53,739 nt of DNA from Cyanophora paradoxa (Eukaryota; Glaucocystophyceae; Cyanophorales; Cyanophoraceae), in contig QPMI01000299.1 in assembly GCA_004431415.1 (NCBI GenBank), positions 1 to 53,739 of the forward strand, written 5' to 3'. Of this stretch, positions 19,611 to 29,971 are shown one piece after another; positions within the stretch are counted from its first letter, which is position 1, and every line of letters begins with the position of its first letter. A program made the position numbers and the translations under genes. A model generated the notes under the pieces. It was not told where the DNA came from, did no database searches, and worked only from the letters and a program-made list of their open reading frames with translations.

Positions 19611-22591
19611 ATGACAGAAGAGCCGACAGAGGGCGAGATGGCCCCGCCGTTGCAGCCCGTCTGGGCGCGCGAGCAGTGGAACACCCTCACACACGACCCG
19701 GAACTGCCCCGCCCTCCCAGGCCACGGGACTGGAGGGGGGACGATGTGACTGCTTTCCTCCTTTCGACGAAGCATTTAATGAAGAAGGTGTGAGGATCGC
19801 CTGGGTTCCGCCGCGCTACTCTCAACATGTGCGCAGACTCGGCCACCAGACACACTTCAGATCCTGAGGCACCAGCGCGTGCTGCACAGCACCGGCGTCT
19901 ATGCCCCCCCTGGGTACGCACGGCCTGCGCTATTCGACCGGCGCCTCTCAAGGGCGCGCAGAAAACCGTACGCGGCGCTCGGCGGTGCCCCTGACTTCAC
20001 GCTCTCCGGTGCGACGCGCCCCGCGGGGCTGCGGCGTGCAGCCGATCTGCGCGAGCGCAGGCCACGTCTACAACAAGTTCTTCCCAGGCGAGGGGCGCCG
20101 GCGGCCCGCCGCCGCCCGCCGCTGACGCGCCGCGCAGACCCGCTCTCGCCGACGGGGTACTCGACGCCGGGCTTCCCCGCGGACAACTTCAACAGCGGGC
20201 AGGGCCAGGACATCTGGGGCACGGTGCGGGGGACGGGCCGGGGCCGGGGCGGGGGGCCGGGGCGAGGCGGGGCGCAGGGGAAGGACTCGATGGCGGAGGA
20301 GGAGCGGGCGATGGCGCGGCGGAAGCGGGAGAAGCTGAAGCGGGCGCTGCAGCGCAAGGCCGCCCTCGGCCTCCCCGTCGCCCCCGCCCTCGCCGAGCTC
20401 CACCCGTGCCCCGCCCCGCCCCGCCCCGCCCCGCCCCGCCCCGGCCGGCGGCGAGGTGCGGGGCAGGAAGAAGAAGACGGAGGGGGCGGAGGAGGAGGCA
20501 AGCAGCTCGTCGAGCGACGCGGCGACGAGCCACCGCTACTCCATCGCCCCCTCCATGCAGGCCGCCGGCCCCGACGCCGTCAACGTCTCCTACTCCCACT
20601 GTGCCCGCCCCGCCCCGCCCCGCCCCGCCCCGCGGCCGACGGGGGCGGGCGCTGGGCAGCGAAGCGGGTGCACCGGTTCCCGAAGCGGCTGACGGCGGCG
20701 TCGCACGAGCGGGTGGCGAAGAGCAAGGCCGGCCAGCGCCTCGTCGACCTCCTCCCCGGCGCCCCCCGCCCCGCCGGCCCACCCTCGACCCCGCCCCTTC
20801 AGCGGCCCCGCCGGCCTCGGTCCGGCCGCCCCGCCCCGCCCACCCGTCCCCGCCACGCGGCCCCACGGGGGCTGACGTGTGCGCGGCAGAGCCCTCCGTC
20901 GTCCGGCAGGCCGTTGAGTCGAGGCGAGGCCTCCCCCGCCGCGGCCGGCGTCGGCGGCTGACGCCGGGTCGCGCAGGCTGCAGGAGCTGGTGCCGGCGCC
21001 GGCGGCGGAGGAGCAGGTCCCGGTGGGGAAGCGCACGAGCTTGCTCCTGCCCGGCGGCGCCGGGGCCGGGGCCGGGGGGACGGGGAGCGGAGCGTGGCGG
21101 GCCTGGTGGGGGCGGTCGCCTCGGCGCTCTCGCTCATCGCGGGGGCCGGCGGCGAGGAACGGCCCCGCCCGGGCCTCCCTCCGCCAACCCCTCCACCGCC
21201 CGCTCCATGCGCCGCCGCCGCGTGCGCCCGCCCGCGCGGGGCCGGGGGGCGTGCGGGGGCGGGGCCGAGGGGCCGGGGCGCAGCGGCGGAGGAAGGACGG
21301 GCTGGACGGGATCTTCGGGGAGGGGTTCGGGGGCGGGGAGCCCGGGGAGGCCCTCGCCTCCCTCCTCGAGGCCCTCCAGAGCTCCGCCCCCACCTCCTCT
21401 CCCACCGCTCCGACGTCCGCCCCGCCCCGCCCCGCCCCGCGCCCCGCCCGACCCCGCGCAGGCGAGCGTCGAGACGATCCCGGACCCGCCGCCCGTCGAG
21501 GAGAAGGTCGAGGTCGACCCGCACGCCGGCGAGACCCTCGTCCGCCCGGCCCCGGCCCCCGCCCGCCCCGCCCGCCCCGGCGGCGCCGCTGAGGGCGGGG
21601 GGGCAGCCGGAGAAGCACCGGCGGGAGTTCGAGGAGGGGCGGGAGGAGCTGCAGCGGCGGGAGCTCTCGCGGATGGAGCAGCACGTGCGCAAGCGCGGCG
21701 CCCTGCTGCGCTCGCCCGACTACGCGAGCGGCCTCCTCCACGAGCTCGAGGCCCGCAAGACCCGCCCCGACCTCTACTCCCACTCCCTCTGGCCCGCCCC
21801 CCCGCCCCGCCCCGCCCCGCCCCGCCCCGCCCCGCGGGGGGCGAGCCGGGGGCGCAGGGAGGAGGCGGCGGAGGCGGAGGCGGAGGCGCGGCGGGGGGAG
21901 ACGATCCGGGAGCGGCAGGAGTTCTTCGAGAAGCTGCTGGACTGGATCGAGCTGGCGGGGGACGGGGCGCCGCCGGCCCGCGAGCACGCGGCGATCGCGC
22001 ACGCCGTCAAGTGGCTCCTCGAGCACGGCGCCGGCGTGGACGAGGGCCTCTTCTTCGGGGCCCTCCGCCTCCTCGGGCCCGAGGCCTGCGCCGACGAGGC
22101 CGTCCTCCGCGTCGTCAACCAGGCCCGCCCCGCCCCGCCCCCCGCCCCGCCCCCGGCCCCTCACGCGCCGCCAGATGCGCGTCGAGCTCGGCGTCGACCT
22201 CGGCGCCCTCGCCGACTGGCTCAAGCGCGAGGCCTGGGGCGAGAAGGCCCGCGCCCGCTCCGCCCACGCCCCCGCCCCGGCCCCGCCTCCTCCCCTCCTC
22301 CCCGGCCCGCAGCCGCGAGCGCGGGGCCGCCTCCCGCCAGGGCCCCTCCCCGGCGCCGCGGACCCCGCGGGGACGCGGGCGCTCCTCGCCTCGGCGTCGG
22401 CCCCCGCGCTGCCGGGGCGGGCGGGGCCCTCGCCGGGGCAGTCCCCCGGGAAGGCGGCGGGGGCGATCCTGCAGCCGTACCGCTCGCGGGCGATGCACTC
22501 GACGGTGCCCCTCTCCTCCTCGGGCGAGCTCGAGAAGGCCCTCGCCGCCCTCAACGCCCCGCCCCGCGCCCGCCGCCTCGCGCCCCTCTAG
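19611..22591 (+). CDS. Unknown multi-exon coiled-coil protein
   Basis: The ATG at 19611 begins MTEEPTEGEMAPPLQPVWAR, continuing through DVTAFLLSTKHLMKK, then over an intron (19788-19860, acceptor CACACTTCAG) to ILRHQRVLHSTGVYAPPGYA. Further exons give GHVYNKFFPDPLSPTGYSTP, DNFNSGQGQDIWGT, MAEEERAMARRKREKLKRAL, KRVHRFPKRLTAASHERVAK, RREFEEGREELQRRELSRME, IRERQEFFEKLLDWIELAGD, HAVKWLLEHGAGVDEGLFFG and MRVELGVDLGALADWLKREA. It ends ARRLAPL at TAG 22589-22591. Splice phases agree across at least eight introns, two with GC donors (after FFP at about 20088 and after VVNQ at about 22122). The charged helices and the position beside a FAM161-like gene hint at a cytoskeletal role, but no family is recognised. 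Confidence 0.65.
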
Positions 22592-22708
22592 CCCCCCGCC
22601 CCGCCCCGCCCCGCCGCCCCGCACCCCCCCCGCCCCCGTGTCGCTCGAATCCGGATCCGCACGCGAGCTCGAGGACACTGGAACTGCAGACGGGTCGGGG
22701 CTGGGGGC

Positions 22709-23959
22709 CTACTCGGTGGGGACGCAGCCGAAGAAGTGGAAGACCTCCTCGCGGTCGTACACGCCGATCTCCGTCCCGCACGCCGCGCACTCCACCTGCC
22801 CCCGCCCCGCCCCTCACGCCCCCGCCACGCCCCGCCCCCAGCCCCCGCGCAGGCGCACCGGGTGGTAGACCTCCTCCTGCGGCTCCTCGCGCTGCGCCGC
22901 GCCCCCGCCGCGCCCTCGCCGCCCGCCCCGCCGCCCGCCCCGCCGCCCGCCGCCGCCCCTCGCCTGCGCCGGCGCCTCCTCCTCGTCCATCGGGTCGGGG
23001 AGGATGTTCGCCCACTCGGAGGCGCCTGCCCCGCCAGCCCCCGCCGCCGCCGCTGCTGCTGCCGCCGCCAACGACTCTGCGTAGGCCTGCTCCGACGGCC
23101 CCGCCCCGTCGCTGCCGCCCGCCGCCGCCGCCGTCCCGCCGGCCGCCTGCGCCCTGGCCTGCTCGGCCCGCTCGAGCTTGGCCTTGTGCTCGGCGAAGCC
23201 CGGCGGGGGCCGGCTCGTGTCCGCCGCCTCGTGCCCGCGCGCGAGGCTCGCCGGCGGCTCCGCCATCCCGGGGTCCGAGTCCCCGTCCTCCTCGTCGTCG
23301 AACTCGTCGTCCCCGCCCTTCCCCTTCTTCCCTTTCCGCCTGCGCGCCGGCTCAGCGCAGCGGCGAGGCCGCCCGGCCGCGCGCCGCACCTGTTGCGCTT
23401 CTTCTTGTCCTTGCCGGGCGCGTAGCGGAGCACCTCCCCCATGATCACTTTCACGTTCTGCGCGAAGACCGCCCGGAACTGATTGTGGTACCGTGTGTGC
23501 CTGCAGGGCCCGGACGAGTGGAGGTTGGCGACGACCACGGAATCATCGCGTGCAGGGCAGCGCACCGCTGACACTGGTAGCAGACAGTTGTAAAGCAACA
23601 CGGGCAGCTTAGGATGGCGTCCGTCTGTCCGCCGCGAGTGAGTATACGCGCTGCAGCCGCTGTCGGAGACGCCGGCGCCGCGAGCGCCCGGCACCTTGCT
23701 TTCCGCTCGGGTCTTCGACAGGCGCTTGTTCACCCACCGCTCGTCGACGTCGTCCGCTTCTGCGCGTCACAGTGAGCGCGCGACTCCGTCTGCGTCGGGC
23801 GGGGCACGAACGGGGATCGTAAAAGGGGTCCGCCTCCATGCGCGCATCCTCACCGGCGTCATCGCTGTCTTTACCATCGTCCGATAGCGTATCGGCGCCG
23901 AGCTCGCGGTCGGGCTCGGTCGGCAGCCCAAGGTCGTCGATCTGCTTCGCACGGGGCAT
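22709..23959 (-). CDS. EAPP: E2F-associated phosphoprotein (EAPP)-like protein
   Basis: The start MPRAKQIDDLGLPTEPDREL leads to an acidic region with DARMEADPFYD. Small exons follow: DDVDERWVNKRLSKTRAESK, then a zinc-binding segment SCPCCFTTVCYQCQRHTRYH and FRAVFAQNVKVIMGEVLRY. The C-terminal exons give HPV and VECAACGTEIGVYDREEVFH, ending FFGCVPTE at TAG 22709-22711. CPxC-type pairs and the closing CxxC plus VYDxxEVxHFF pattern match the EAPP C-terminal domain. In animals EAPP binds E2F factors and affects cell-cycle genes; in other eukaryotes its role is unclear. A long Ala/Gly/Asp/Glu insertion lies between the two zinc-binding parts. The TGT-CAG-CG|G junction restores the QRH motif, which supports the intron calls. 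Confidence 0.85.
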
Positions 23960-24268
23960 CGTTGCGCTCTGCGATCTTCTCCTGCGCCGTGCGAGTCGTC
24001 GCTCGAAGCGCCGCTCTCTGCGCTGCTCGCTGCGCTGCGCACTCCTGGTGGGGGTATCGCCAACAGCGCTTCGGCGATCAGACTTCAGGCTTTTCGAGAG
24101 CTAGGGTGATTTTAACCTGCAAACGCACCACAACATTCGCTCGTCGTTCCCGACCGCTCATACCAAACGTTCCGATCAGCAGCGGCGAGGCGTACACGTC
24201 AGCCCGCGCCCGCGCTCCTCCGCCCGCGCGGTTGCGGTGCTGATAGGCGAGCTCCAGCTTAGCTACAG
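23960..24268. promoter_or_regulatory. Divergent spacer between EAPP-like and Trm10 genes
   Basis: About 310 bp separate the two divergent start codons, so the spacer probably holds both promoters. It contains GCGCTGC-rich sequence near 24005-24045 and a less GC-rich middle near 24090-24170. No further motif is recognised. Confidence 0.45.
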
Positions 24269-26294
24269 ATGGCACAGCGCGATTCGAAGCGCGCGAAGAT
24301 CAAAGAGGAGTCCCCTGCGGTGCGCTGACACCTCGGACTGCGGTCGCGAGCCCAGCGTTGACGCCACCGCTTGGCTGCAGGGCTCTGGCAGTCAAACGGG
24401 TCTCTCCGAGGTGATCGACATGTCGATCGCTAAGCAGATCCTGAAGATGGACGACCCGGATGTGAAGGAGGGCTGGGACGACGTTCCGAGCGGTGCGCCT
24501 GCCTGCACCAGCCCCCGCCGCCTGCTGGTCCGCTCGAGCGCTGACTCGAGCGCTGACGGCCGCGCAGATTTGGAGGACCCGGAGTCGTACGTGGACGCGA
24601 TGTACGAGGAGGCCGTGCGCGGCGCCGCCGAAGACAGCGACGACGAGGGCGACGCCCCGAAGCTCAGGCCCGGCGACAACGTCTCGCAGGCGCGCACTCC
24701 GCGCGCGGCGCCGGGCGGGCGCGCGCCGATGCGGGGCGGCAGTTCATGGAGAACAGCAAGACGAACCCGTACGACGAGAAGAACGCGCTGGGCCTGTTCA
24801 TCAAGCTCGACGGGGACGGCAAGCGGCAGTGGATCGGGCCCAACGGCGAGACGATGTCGCGCAAGCAGTGGAAGAAGCTCAGGAAGCGCCTGAAGGGGTC
24901 CGGCGTCGCGCCGGCCCTCCGAGCGCGGCGGCGGTGACGCTGCGGGCAGGGAGCAGGCGATGAAGGAGAAGAAGGCGGCGCGGAAGAAGCAGGTGGAGGA
25001 GCGGCGGCTGGCGCGCGAGCAGCGGCTCAAGGAGGAGTGCGTGGCCGGCGCGGGGCGGGGCGGGGCGGGGCGGGGCCGACGGGGCGGCAGGCTGGAGGCG
25101 ATGACGCCGGAGGAGCGGCAGACGTACATCGAGATGAAGATGGCCGAGGTCGCCCGGCTCAAGGCGCGCCGCCCCCGGGCACCGCCGGCGCGCCCCTCCG
25201 CGCCCGCGGCGAGCCGGCTGGGCGGGGCGGCAGGCGGAGAAGGCTGCCCAGAAGAAGGAGCTGGAGGCGCGGATGCAGGGCGGGCACCGCATCGTCTTCG
25301 ACCTCGAGTTCGAGGCCCGGCGGGACCCTTCCCTCCTCTCGCCCCCGCCGGGCGGCGGGGCCGAGCGGGGCGCAGGAGCTGATGAACGAGCGGGAGCTGA
25401 AGAGCCTGGCGCAGCAGATCATGTACTCGTACGGCGTCAACGTGCGCTCCTCGAAGCCCTTCCGCATCGTCCTCACCTCCCTCAAGGGCCAGGTCCCGCC
25501 CCGCCCCGCCCCGGGCCCCGCGCGCCCCCGGCCGACGCGCGGCGGGGGGCAGACGCTGGAGCAGATGTGCAAGGTGCACGGCTTCCTCTCCTGGTCCCTC
25601 GCCCGCCACGACGCGCCCTACATCGAGGTGCCCGGGGCCGGCGCCGGGGGCGGGGCGAGGCGGGGCGGGGCCTCGAGGGGGCGGGCGGGGGCGGGCCAGG
25701 TGTTCGGTAAGGAGGAGCTGGTGTACCTGACCGCCGACTCCCACAACGTCATCGAGGAGCTCGACCCCGCCAAGGCCCGCCCCGCCCCGCCCCGCCCCGC
25801 CCCGCCCGCAGCGGCGCTCACCGCCCCGCAGGTCTACATCGTCGGAGGCATCGTCGACCACAACCGCAACCCCGTGCGGCCCGCGCGGTCGCCAGTGGGG
25901 GCCGGCGGGGCGGGGGCGACGGTGCGCGCAGAAGCTGACGTTCAACAAGGCGGTGAAGCAGGGGATCGCGCACGCGCGGCTGCCCCTCGAGAGGCACGTC
26001 CAGCTGCAGACCACCAAGGTCCTCCTCCTCCAGGAGGTGCCCGCCCCGCCCCGCACAGCGCCCGCCCGCCCGACGAGCGGGGGCGCGGCAGGTCTTCACG
26101 ATCCTGAAGGAGTTCGACTGCACGGGGGACTGGGCCGGCGCCATCATGAAGGCCCTCCCCGAGCGCAAGGCGAGCCGCCCGGCGCCATCCCCCTCCGCAC
26201 CCCGGCCACACCGCCCCAAGCCGTAAGCGTGACGCCCTTCGCCGCGCAGACGGAGGGCATCGAGGGCGGCTCCAGCTCCAAACAGCTGCAGTAG
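24269..26294 (+). CDS. TRM10: tRNA (purine-9-N1) methyltransferase Trm10
   Basis: The inferred first exon MAQRDSKRAKIKEESPA (24269-24319) resembles a nuclear-localisation sequence and splices in phase over 24320-24380 to GSGSQTGLSEVIDMSIAKQI. The SPOUT-type core reads RIVFDLEFEARRDPS, ELMNERELKSLAQQIMYSYG, TLEQMCKVHGFLSWSLARHD, VYLTADSHNVIEELDPAK, VYIVGGIVDHNRNP and KQGIAHARLPLERHVQLQTT. These are the Trm10 signature blocks, with the GGIVDHNRNP S-adenosylmethionine loop and catalytic-region DHN. Trm10 methylates N1 of purine 9 in tRNAs. It ends GGSSSKQLQ. Several introns are GC-AG, for example 25775-25831 between DPAK and VYIV. The organelle paralog TRMT10C is an alternative, but the basic, non-transit N-terminus favours the nuclear/cytosolic form. 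Confidence 0.92.
25775..25831 (+). other. GC-AG intron in the Trm10 gene
   Basis: The exon ends GCCAAG and the intron starts GCCCGCCCC and ends CCGCCCCGCAG, joining ELDPAK to VYIVGG, a contiguous Trm10 block. There is no in-frame GT alternative, so a GC donor is required by the protein alignment. Confidence 0.9.
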
Positions 26295-27305
26295 CTATAG
26301 TCCCCCCATCATGATCCCGCTGCATGCGCAGCTGCAGCCGCTGAGCTGTGCACGGCGCCCCGGCCGGCGCCTCGGCGAGCTGTATATGCCCCCCCAGCCC
26401 CAGTATTTATCGCGGCCATCATGGTGCCCATGTGCAATGCCATGATGTACTTCGAGAAACATGCAGGCTGCAGACAGAACGTCTACAAGCTAGACGGATC
26501 TCAACTTTGGGGCTCCAGTTCGTGGGATTGGACCACGAGTGGCGCCCAGCCCGCCATCCACCGCCGGAGCAGCTTCGGTCGGCCGAGCACGGAAAGGCCC
26601 CCTTGAGGGAGGGAGTACTCCCCCCCCGGCACCTAGGTGGAGTGCCGAAGATTGCAGCACCGGTGGATCGGGAGGCGACGGCCCGCCGCGGGCGGAAAGT
26701 GCCCGCAGGGGGGAGCCTGCGCACGGCGGCGGCGCGCGCGAGGTCAGGTCACGCGCACGCGCAGGATTTGATCTCGAGATCGAGACAAGCTTCGCACCCG
26801 AGACGGCGCCACGGGAGGTGGCGCGCTGCTGAACTCGAAGCGCTGCTGAGCGCGGCCCGAGCTGCACGCGACGCGCCCGCGCGAATATTACTGCGCGGGA
26901 ATATTAATGCGTGCGCGCGCGCGGGAGAGGCTCGAGCTCACGCTGCTACGGGAGCGCCAGGGTTGCCGCGGCGCTGCTTCGAATTCGACGAGCTCATGCG
27001 CGGAGAAGCGCACCCTTGAGAGGCGATCGAGAGCGCGCCCGGCCCGTAATTGAGCGCGCGCCGAGAGCGCCTGCCGCAGCAGCGGAAGTAAGACAAGGTG
27101 CATTTAAGGCGCCGCACGCGTATATTGCACCTTCGCCCCGGCCGCGCGTTGCCGCGCGACCACGCCTGGTGGCGATTTACCGATCAGGTTCGGTGGCAAT
27201 GACGCCAAACACCGTCTCTTGGACCCTTTTATACTGGGACCTAGAGAGAACTTTAATACGTACACTAGTACTTTAAGAGACCTTAAGCTTTCTAGAGAGG
27301 CACTG
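26295..27305. other. Intergenic region left of element B
   Basis: About 1 kb without convincing exons. It contains a perfect 12-bp palindrome GGGAGTACTCCC at 26611-26622, CGCGCGCG-rich sequence near 26870-26930, and an AT-rich stretch at 27220-27300 with CTAGAGAGAACT at 27241-27252, repeated to the right of element B. Open frames here have no recognisable similarity. Confidence 0.55.
27236..27252 (+). repeat. 17-bp direct repeat flanking element B, left copy
   Basis: GGGACCTAGAGAGAACT occurs here and at 32023-32039 in the same orientation, bracketing element B. It lies about 53 bp outside the left terminal repeat but only 10 bp outside the right one, so it is not a simple target-site duplication. 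Confidence 0.85.
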
Positions 27306-27418
27306 AGTTGCACCTCTAATACATGTACTCCCGTGCCACGTAGCAGAAAGAGGTCGCGGAGTTCTAATTCATGATCGGCTCGGGCCGTGTCCCAGTCCCC
27401 CCTCCGGACACGGGGGCG
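27306..27418 (+). repeat. Left terminal inverted repeat of element B
   Basis: It pairs with 31901-32012 over TTGCACCTCTAATACATGTA through GGCTCGGGCCGTGTCCCAGT. One short indel follows (CCCCCCTCCGG here, CCCCCTCGG in the right copy). The first base is A where the right copy has T. Confidence 0.9.
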
Positions 27419-27487
27419 ATGGCGGAGCTCGTGTCCCACAATAGTTAGAGACTGAACCTGTTGCTCCGTGTCCAGTAGCCGTGTCCG

Positions 27488-29905
27488 ATGGCGGGAGCGC
27501 CGGAGCCTCCGCCTGCGCCGGCGCCGGAACAGCCGCTTGTAGTGTGGACACTTAACTTGTTTGTGCACACCAGCATCCAAAACGTAGACGAATTCGGCGG
27601 CGATCCGAAGATTCCCTGCAGCGTGATGCCCTTCCACGGCCGCCTGCCGGACACCATGCAGCCTGTGCTAGACGAGCTGAAGGACATCAAAGCTCTAGCA
27701 GCGGACGTGAAGGATGAATCGGGCATACGATTCTACCAGGCGCTGCCGCCAAAGCACGGGCAGCCGCCATTTCACAGGCTCCCCTTCAATGTGCGTCGGA
27801 ATCCTGCCCGCGCGCGCTTCGCGCTGCGCGCTCGCCAGCAGTTGAGGCTGCGCTGCGCATCCGCAGCGTCCGAGATGGCTTGCGACCGGCGATCCAAGGC
27901 TGCCCGAGTACTACAGGCTCAGCGTCGTCTGCACGCCTAACGGCGCCGATGCGCCGAGCCCGGACCTGGACTACTTTGGCCTTCCGAAAGAGGTGCGCAT
28001 GCGAGCGCGCGCCCGTTCTCAAACTGCCCGCGACCGGCTTCGCGCAGGAGGCCCCCAGGCCTATCGCGATAGCGCCCCAGCCAGCAGCGCCGGCGGCACC
28101 GGCGGCGCCAGCTGCAGCGTCGGCAGCAGAGGAGTCGGAGGAGGAGGGAACTGGAAAGCGGCGCAAGCCGGATGAACCCTACAAGCGCATGCTCACGGTG
28201 CTGGACAAGAAAGGCATCTTCCAGGGGATGCCCGTCGACAAGGTGGTGGAAACGGTGCGAGCAGTGCACGGGGCACGGGCCGGACACGGGGACACGGGGG
28301 GACACGAGCGCGAGCACTAGTCGGGACACGAGCAGGGCGCGATGGGACACGGCTCATGCTTTCCGCAGGTTATGGGGCACCCGGTCGGCGGCGGAGACGG
28401 GAACAAGCGAGATCTGAATGGAGCATGTGCTGTCCCCTTCCGCATGGCGTACGGGGGCAAAGAGTCCGGCCTCCCCGTGCACGGAAGCAACAAGACGGTC
28501 CTAAGGAGGATCGCGAGCTCGTACGTGCTTCTTCCTGCACAGTTTTGCTGCAGATCCTCCAGATCCCGACTCACGGCGTCGGCAGTCTGCAGATCCTCCA
28601 GAACCCGGCGGTGGAGGCGAAGGACATCCCAGAGCGAATTGCTGCTCTGTACACGGCGGGGAGGAAGAAGAAATATGACGCAGCAGAGGAGGCCGGGAAA
28701 AACGACAAGGAGAAGCTGACCGAGGACAAGAAGAAGCTCCTGGCGGGGAGGACGATCGGCGAGCTGAAGGACAAGGAGCAGAAGAAGGTCGAGGCCATTG
28801 ACAAGAAGCTGAAGACTATCAATCGCGAAATCGCGAAACGGCGGAAGAGGTATCTTGAAGCCAAGCGGGCCGCGAACATCTGGCGAGTCGTCATCACTGG
28901 CTCAGACTCCCCCTTCCTTGTTCACACTGCTGGGTCAGAACCTGCTTATTCACTGCCACATGACGTGATTCGCTGCTAATAGCGGGATTTGCAGCGAGAC
29001 TTGGCTATCGAACATCTCAGCCTTGAAGAAACAAGCAGCGAATGCTCCTCTCAAGAAAGGTTCGTGCTAGCACGAAGAGAGCTATCCAATCTCATACATC
29101 AGAGCGATACCGGATGTCATGCGTCGCCCCGCAGGAGCCGCAGGAGAAGCCCCGTCCTCCTCAGAAGACGAGGAATCTGCAGAGGACGAGGAGTCAGGCA
29201 GGGAGGAGGAGGAAGAGGCGCGGGACGAGGCGCCGGCACAGGCGGCCCGCAAGAAGAGCGGGTGCGCTTGTCGTGTCCGGTTCCGTGCTCGGACATGGCA
29301 CGGACACGAGACTTCGATGTCTCGTGTCCGTGCCATGTCCTGCATGGACACGGACGAACCACGGACGCAGTTTTCGCCGTGTCCCGTCCATGTCCGTCAT
29401 GTCCCAAACCGCGTACTGACGGGAGCCGGTTTTTTTCTGCAGGGGCAAGAGGGGCGTTCCGCAGGCGCCGCCTCCCCCCGCCAAGACGATGCCAGCTGGG
29501 CATCTGCATGCGAAGCCGCAGGGCAAGGCGTCGGCTGTGAAGCCGCCTGCCAAGGCTTCGACTAAGAAGTGCGTCAGGGTAACATGTTCTGTGATCGCAA
29601 TTGCCATGTAATTCTGACACGTGCACTCCACGCATTCAGGGGCGATCAGCCGGAGCCGAAGAATTCGAAGAAGGACAAGGAGGAGAAGGTGAGCAAGAAG
29701 ACGTCGAAAGAGGATAACAACAAGGGCAAGAAAGCTTCTCGTTCTGGTCCACATTTCCCCCCGCGTGCATCGGCAATTTCAATAACAGAACCGGCCAGGA
29801 GATGGGGATGAGGCCGATACGGAGTCGGCGAAGCCGGGACCGAGTATGAAGCGCAAGGCCGAGAAGGACGAGAACGAGGAGGACGCGGGAGGCGCCAAGA
29901 CGTAG
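27488..29905 (+). CDS. Element B plus-strand accessory protein
   Basis: The ATG at 27488 gives MAGAPEPPPAPAPEQPLVVW, then VHTSIQNVDEFGGDPKIPCS, MQPVLDELKDIKALAADVKD and YRLSVVCTPNGADAPSPDLD. A Pro/Ala region leads to KRRKPDEPYKRMLTVLDKKG. After a GGACACG-repeat intron (about 28258-28367) come VMGHPVGGGDGNKRDLNGAC and FRMAYGGKESGLPVHGSNKT. A strongly charged coiled coil follows (DIPERIAALYTAGRKKKYDA, KEKLTEDKKKLLAGRTIGEL), then an acidic patch and a Lys-rich tail ending DAGGAKT, stop 29903-29905. At least two internal junctions need GC donors (CTG|GCGAGT and AAGG|GCAAGA). The acidic/basic tail and coiled coil would suit nucleic-acid or chromatin binding, but no family is recognised. Confidence 0.55.
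29271..29448 (+). other. Hairpin-containing intron of the element B plus-strand gene
   Basis: The donor GCGG|GTGCGCTTG and acceptor TTTTTCTGCAG|GGGC delimit the intron. Inside, 29291-29312 (GGACATGGCACGGACACGAG+AC) pairs perfectly with 29319-29340 across a 6-nt loop, giving a 22-bp stem. More GTCC/GGAC motifs follow up to 29405. The two flanking exons read AQAARKKSG and GKRGVPQAPPPPAK. Confidence 0.8.
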
Positions 29906-29971
29906 GCGACCGTGTCCCAGTGGAGGGACACGAGCGGGACACGGGTCGGACACGGTCAGGGCATGGCGCAC

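Noticed and set aside
20406-22868. An 820-codon uninterrupted plus-strand frame
   Set aside because: It is Pro/Arg/Ala-rich throughout, as expected of a GC-rich shadow frame, and crosses several introns required by the correct exon chain.
26348-27019. A 223-codon frame between Trm10 and element B
   Set aside because: No similarity, no in-phase splice partners, and Arg/Ala/Pro-rich composition typical of random frames here.
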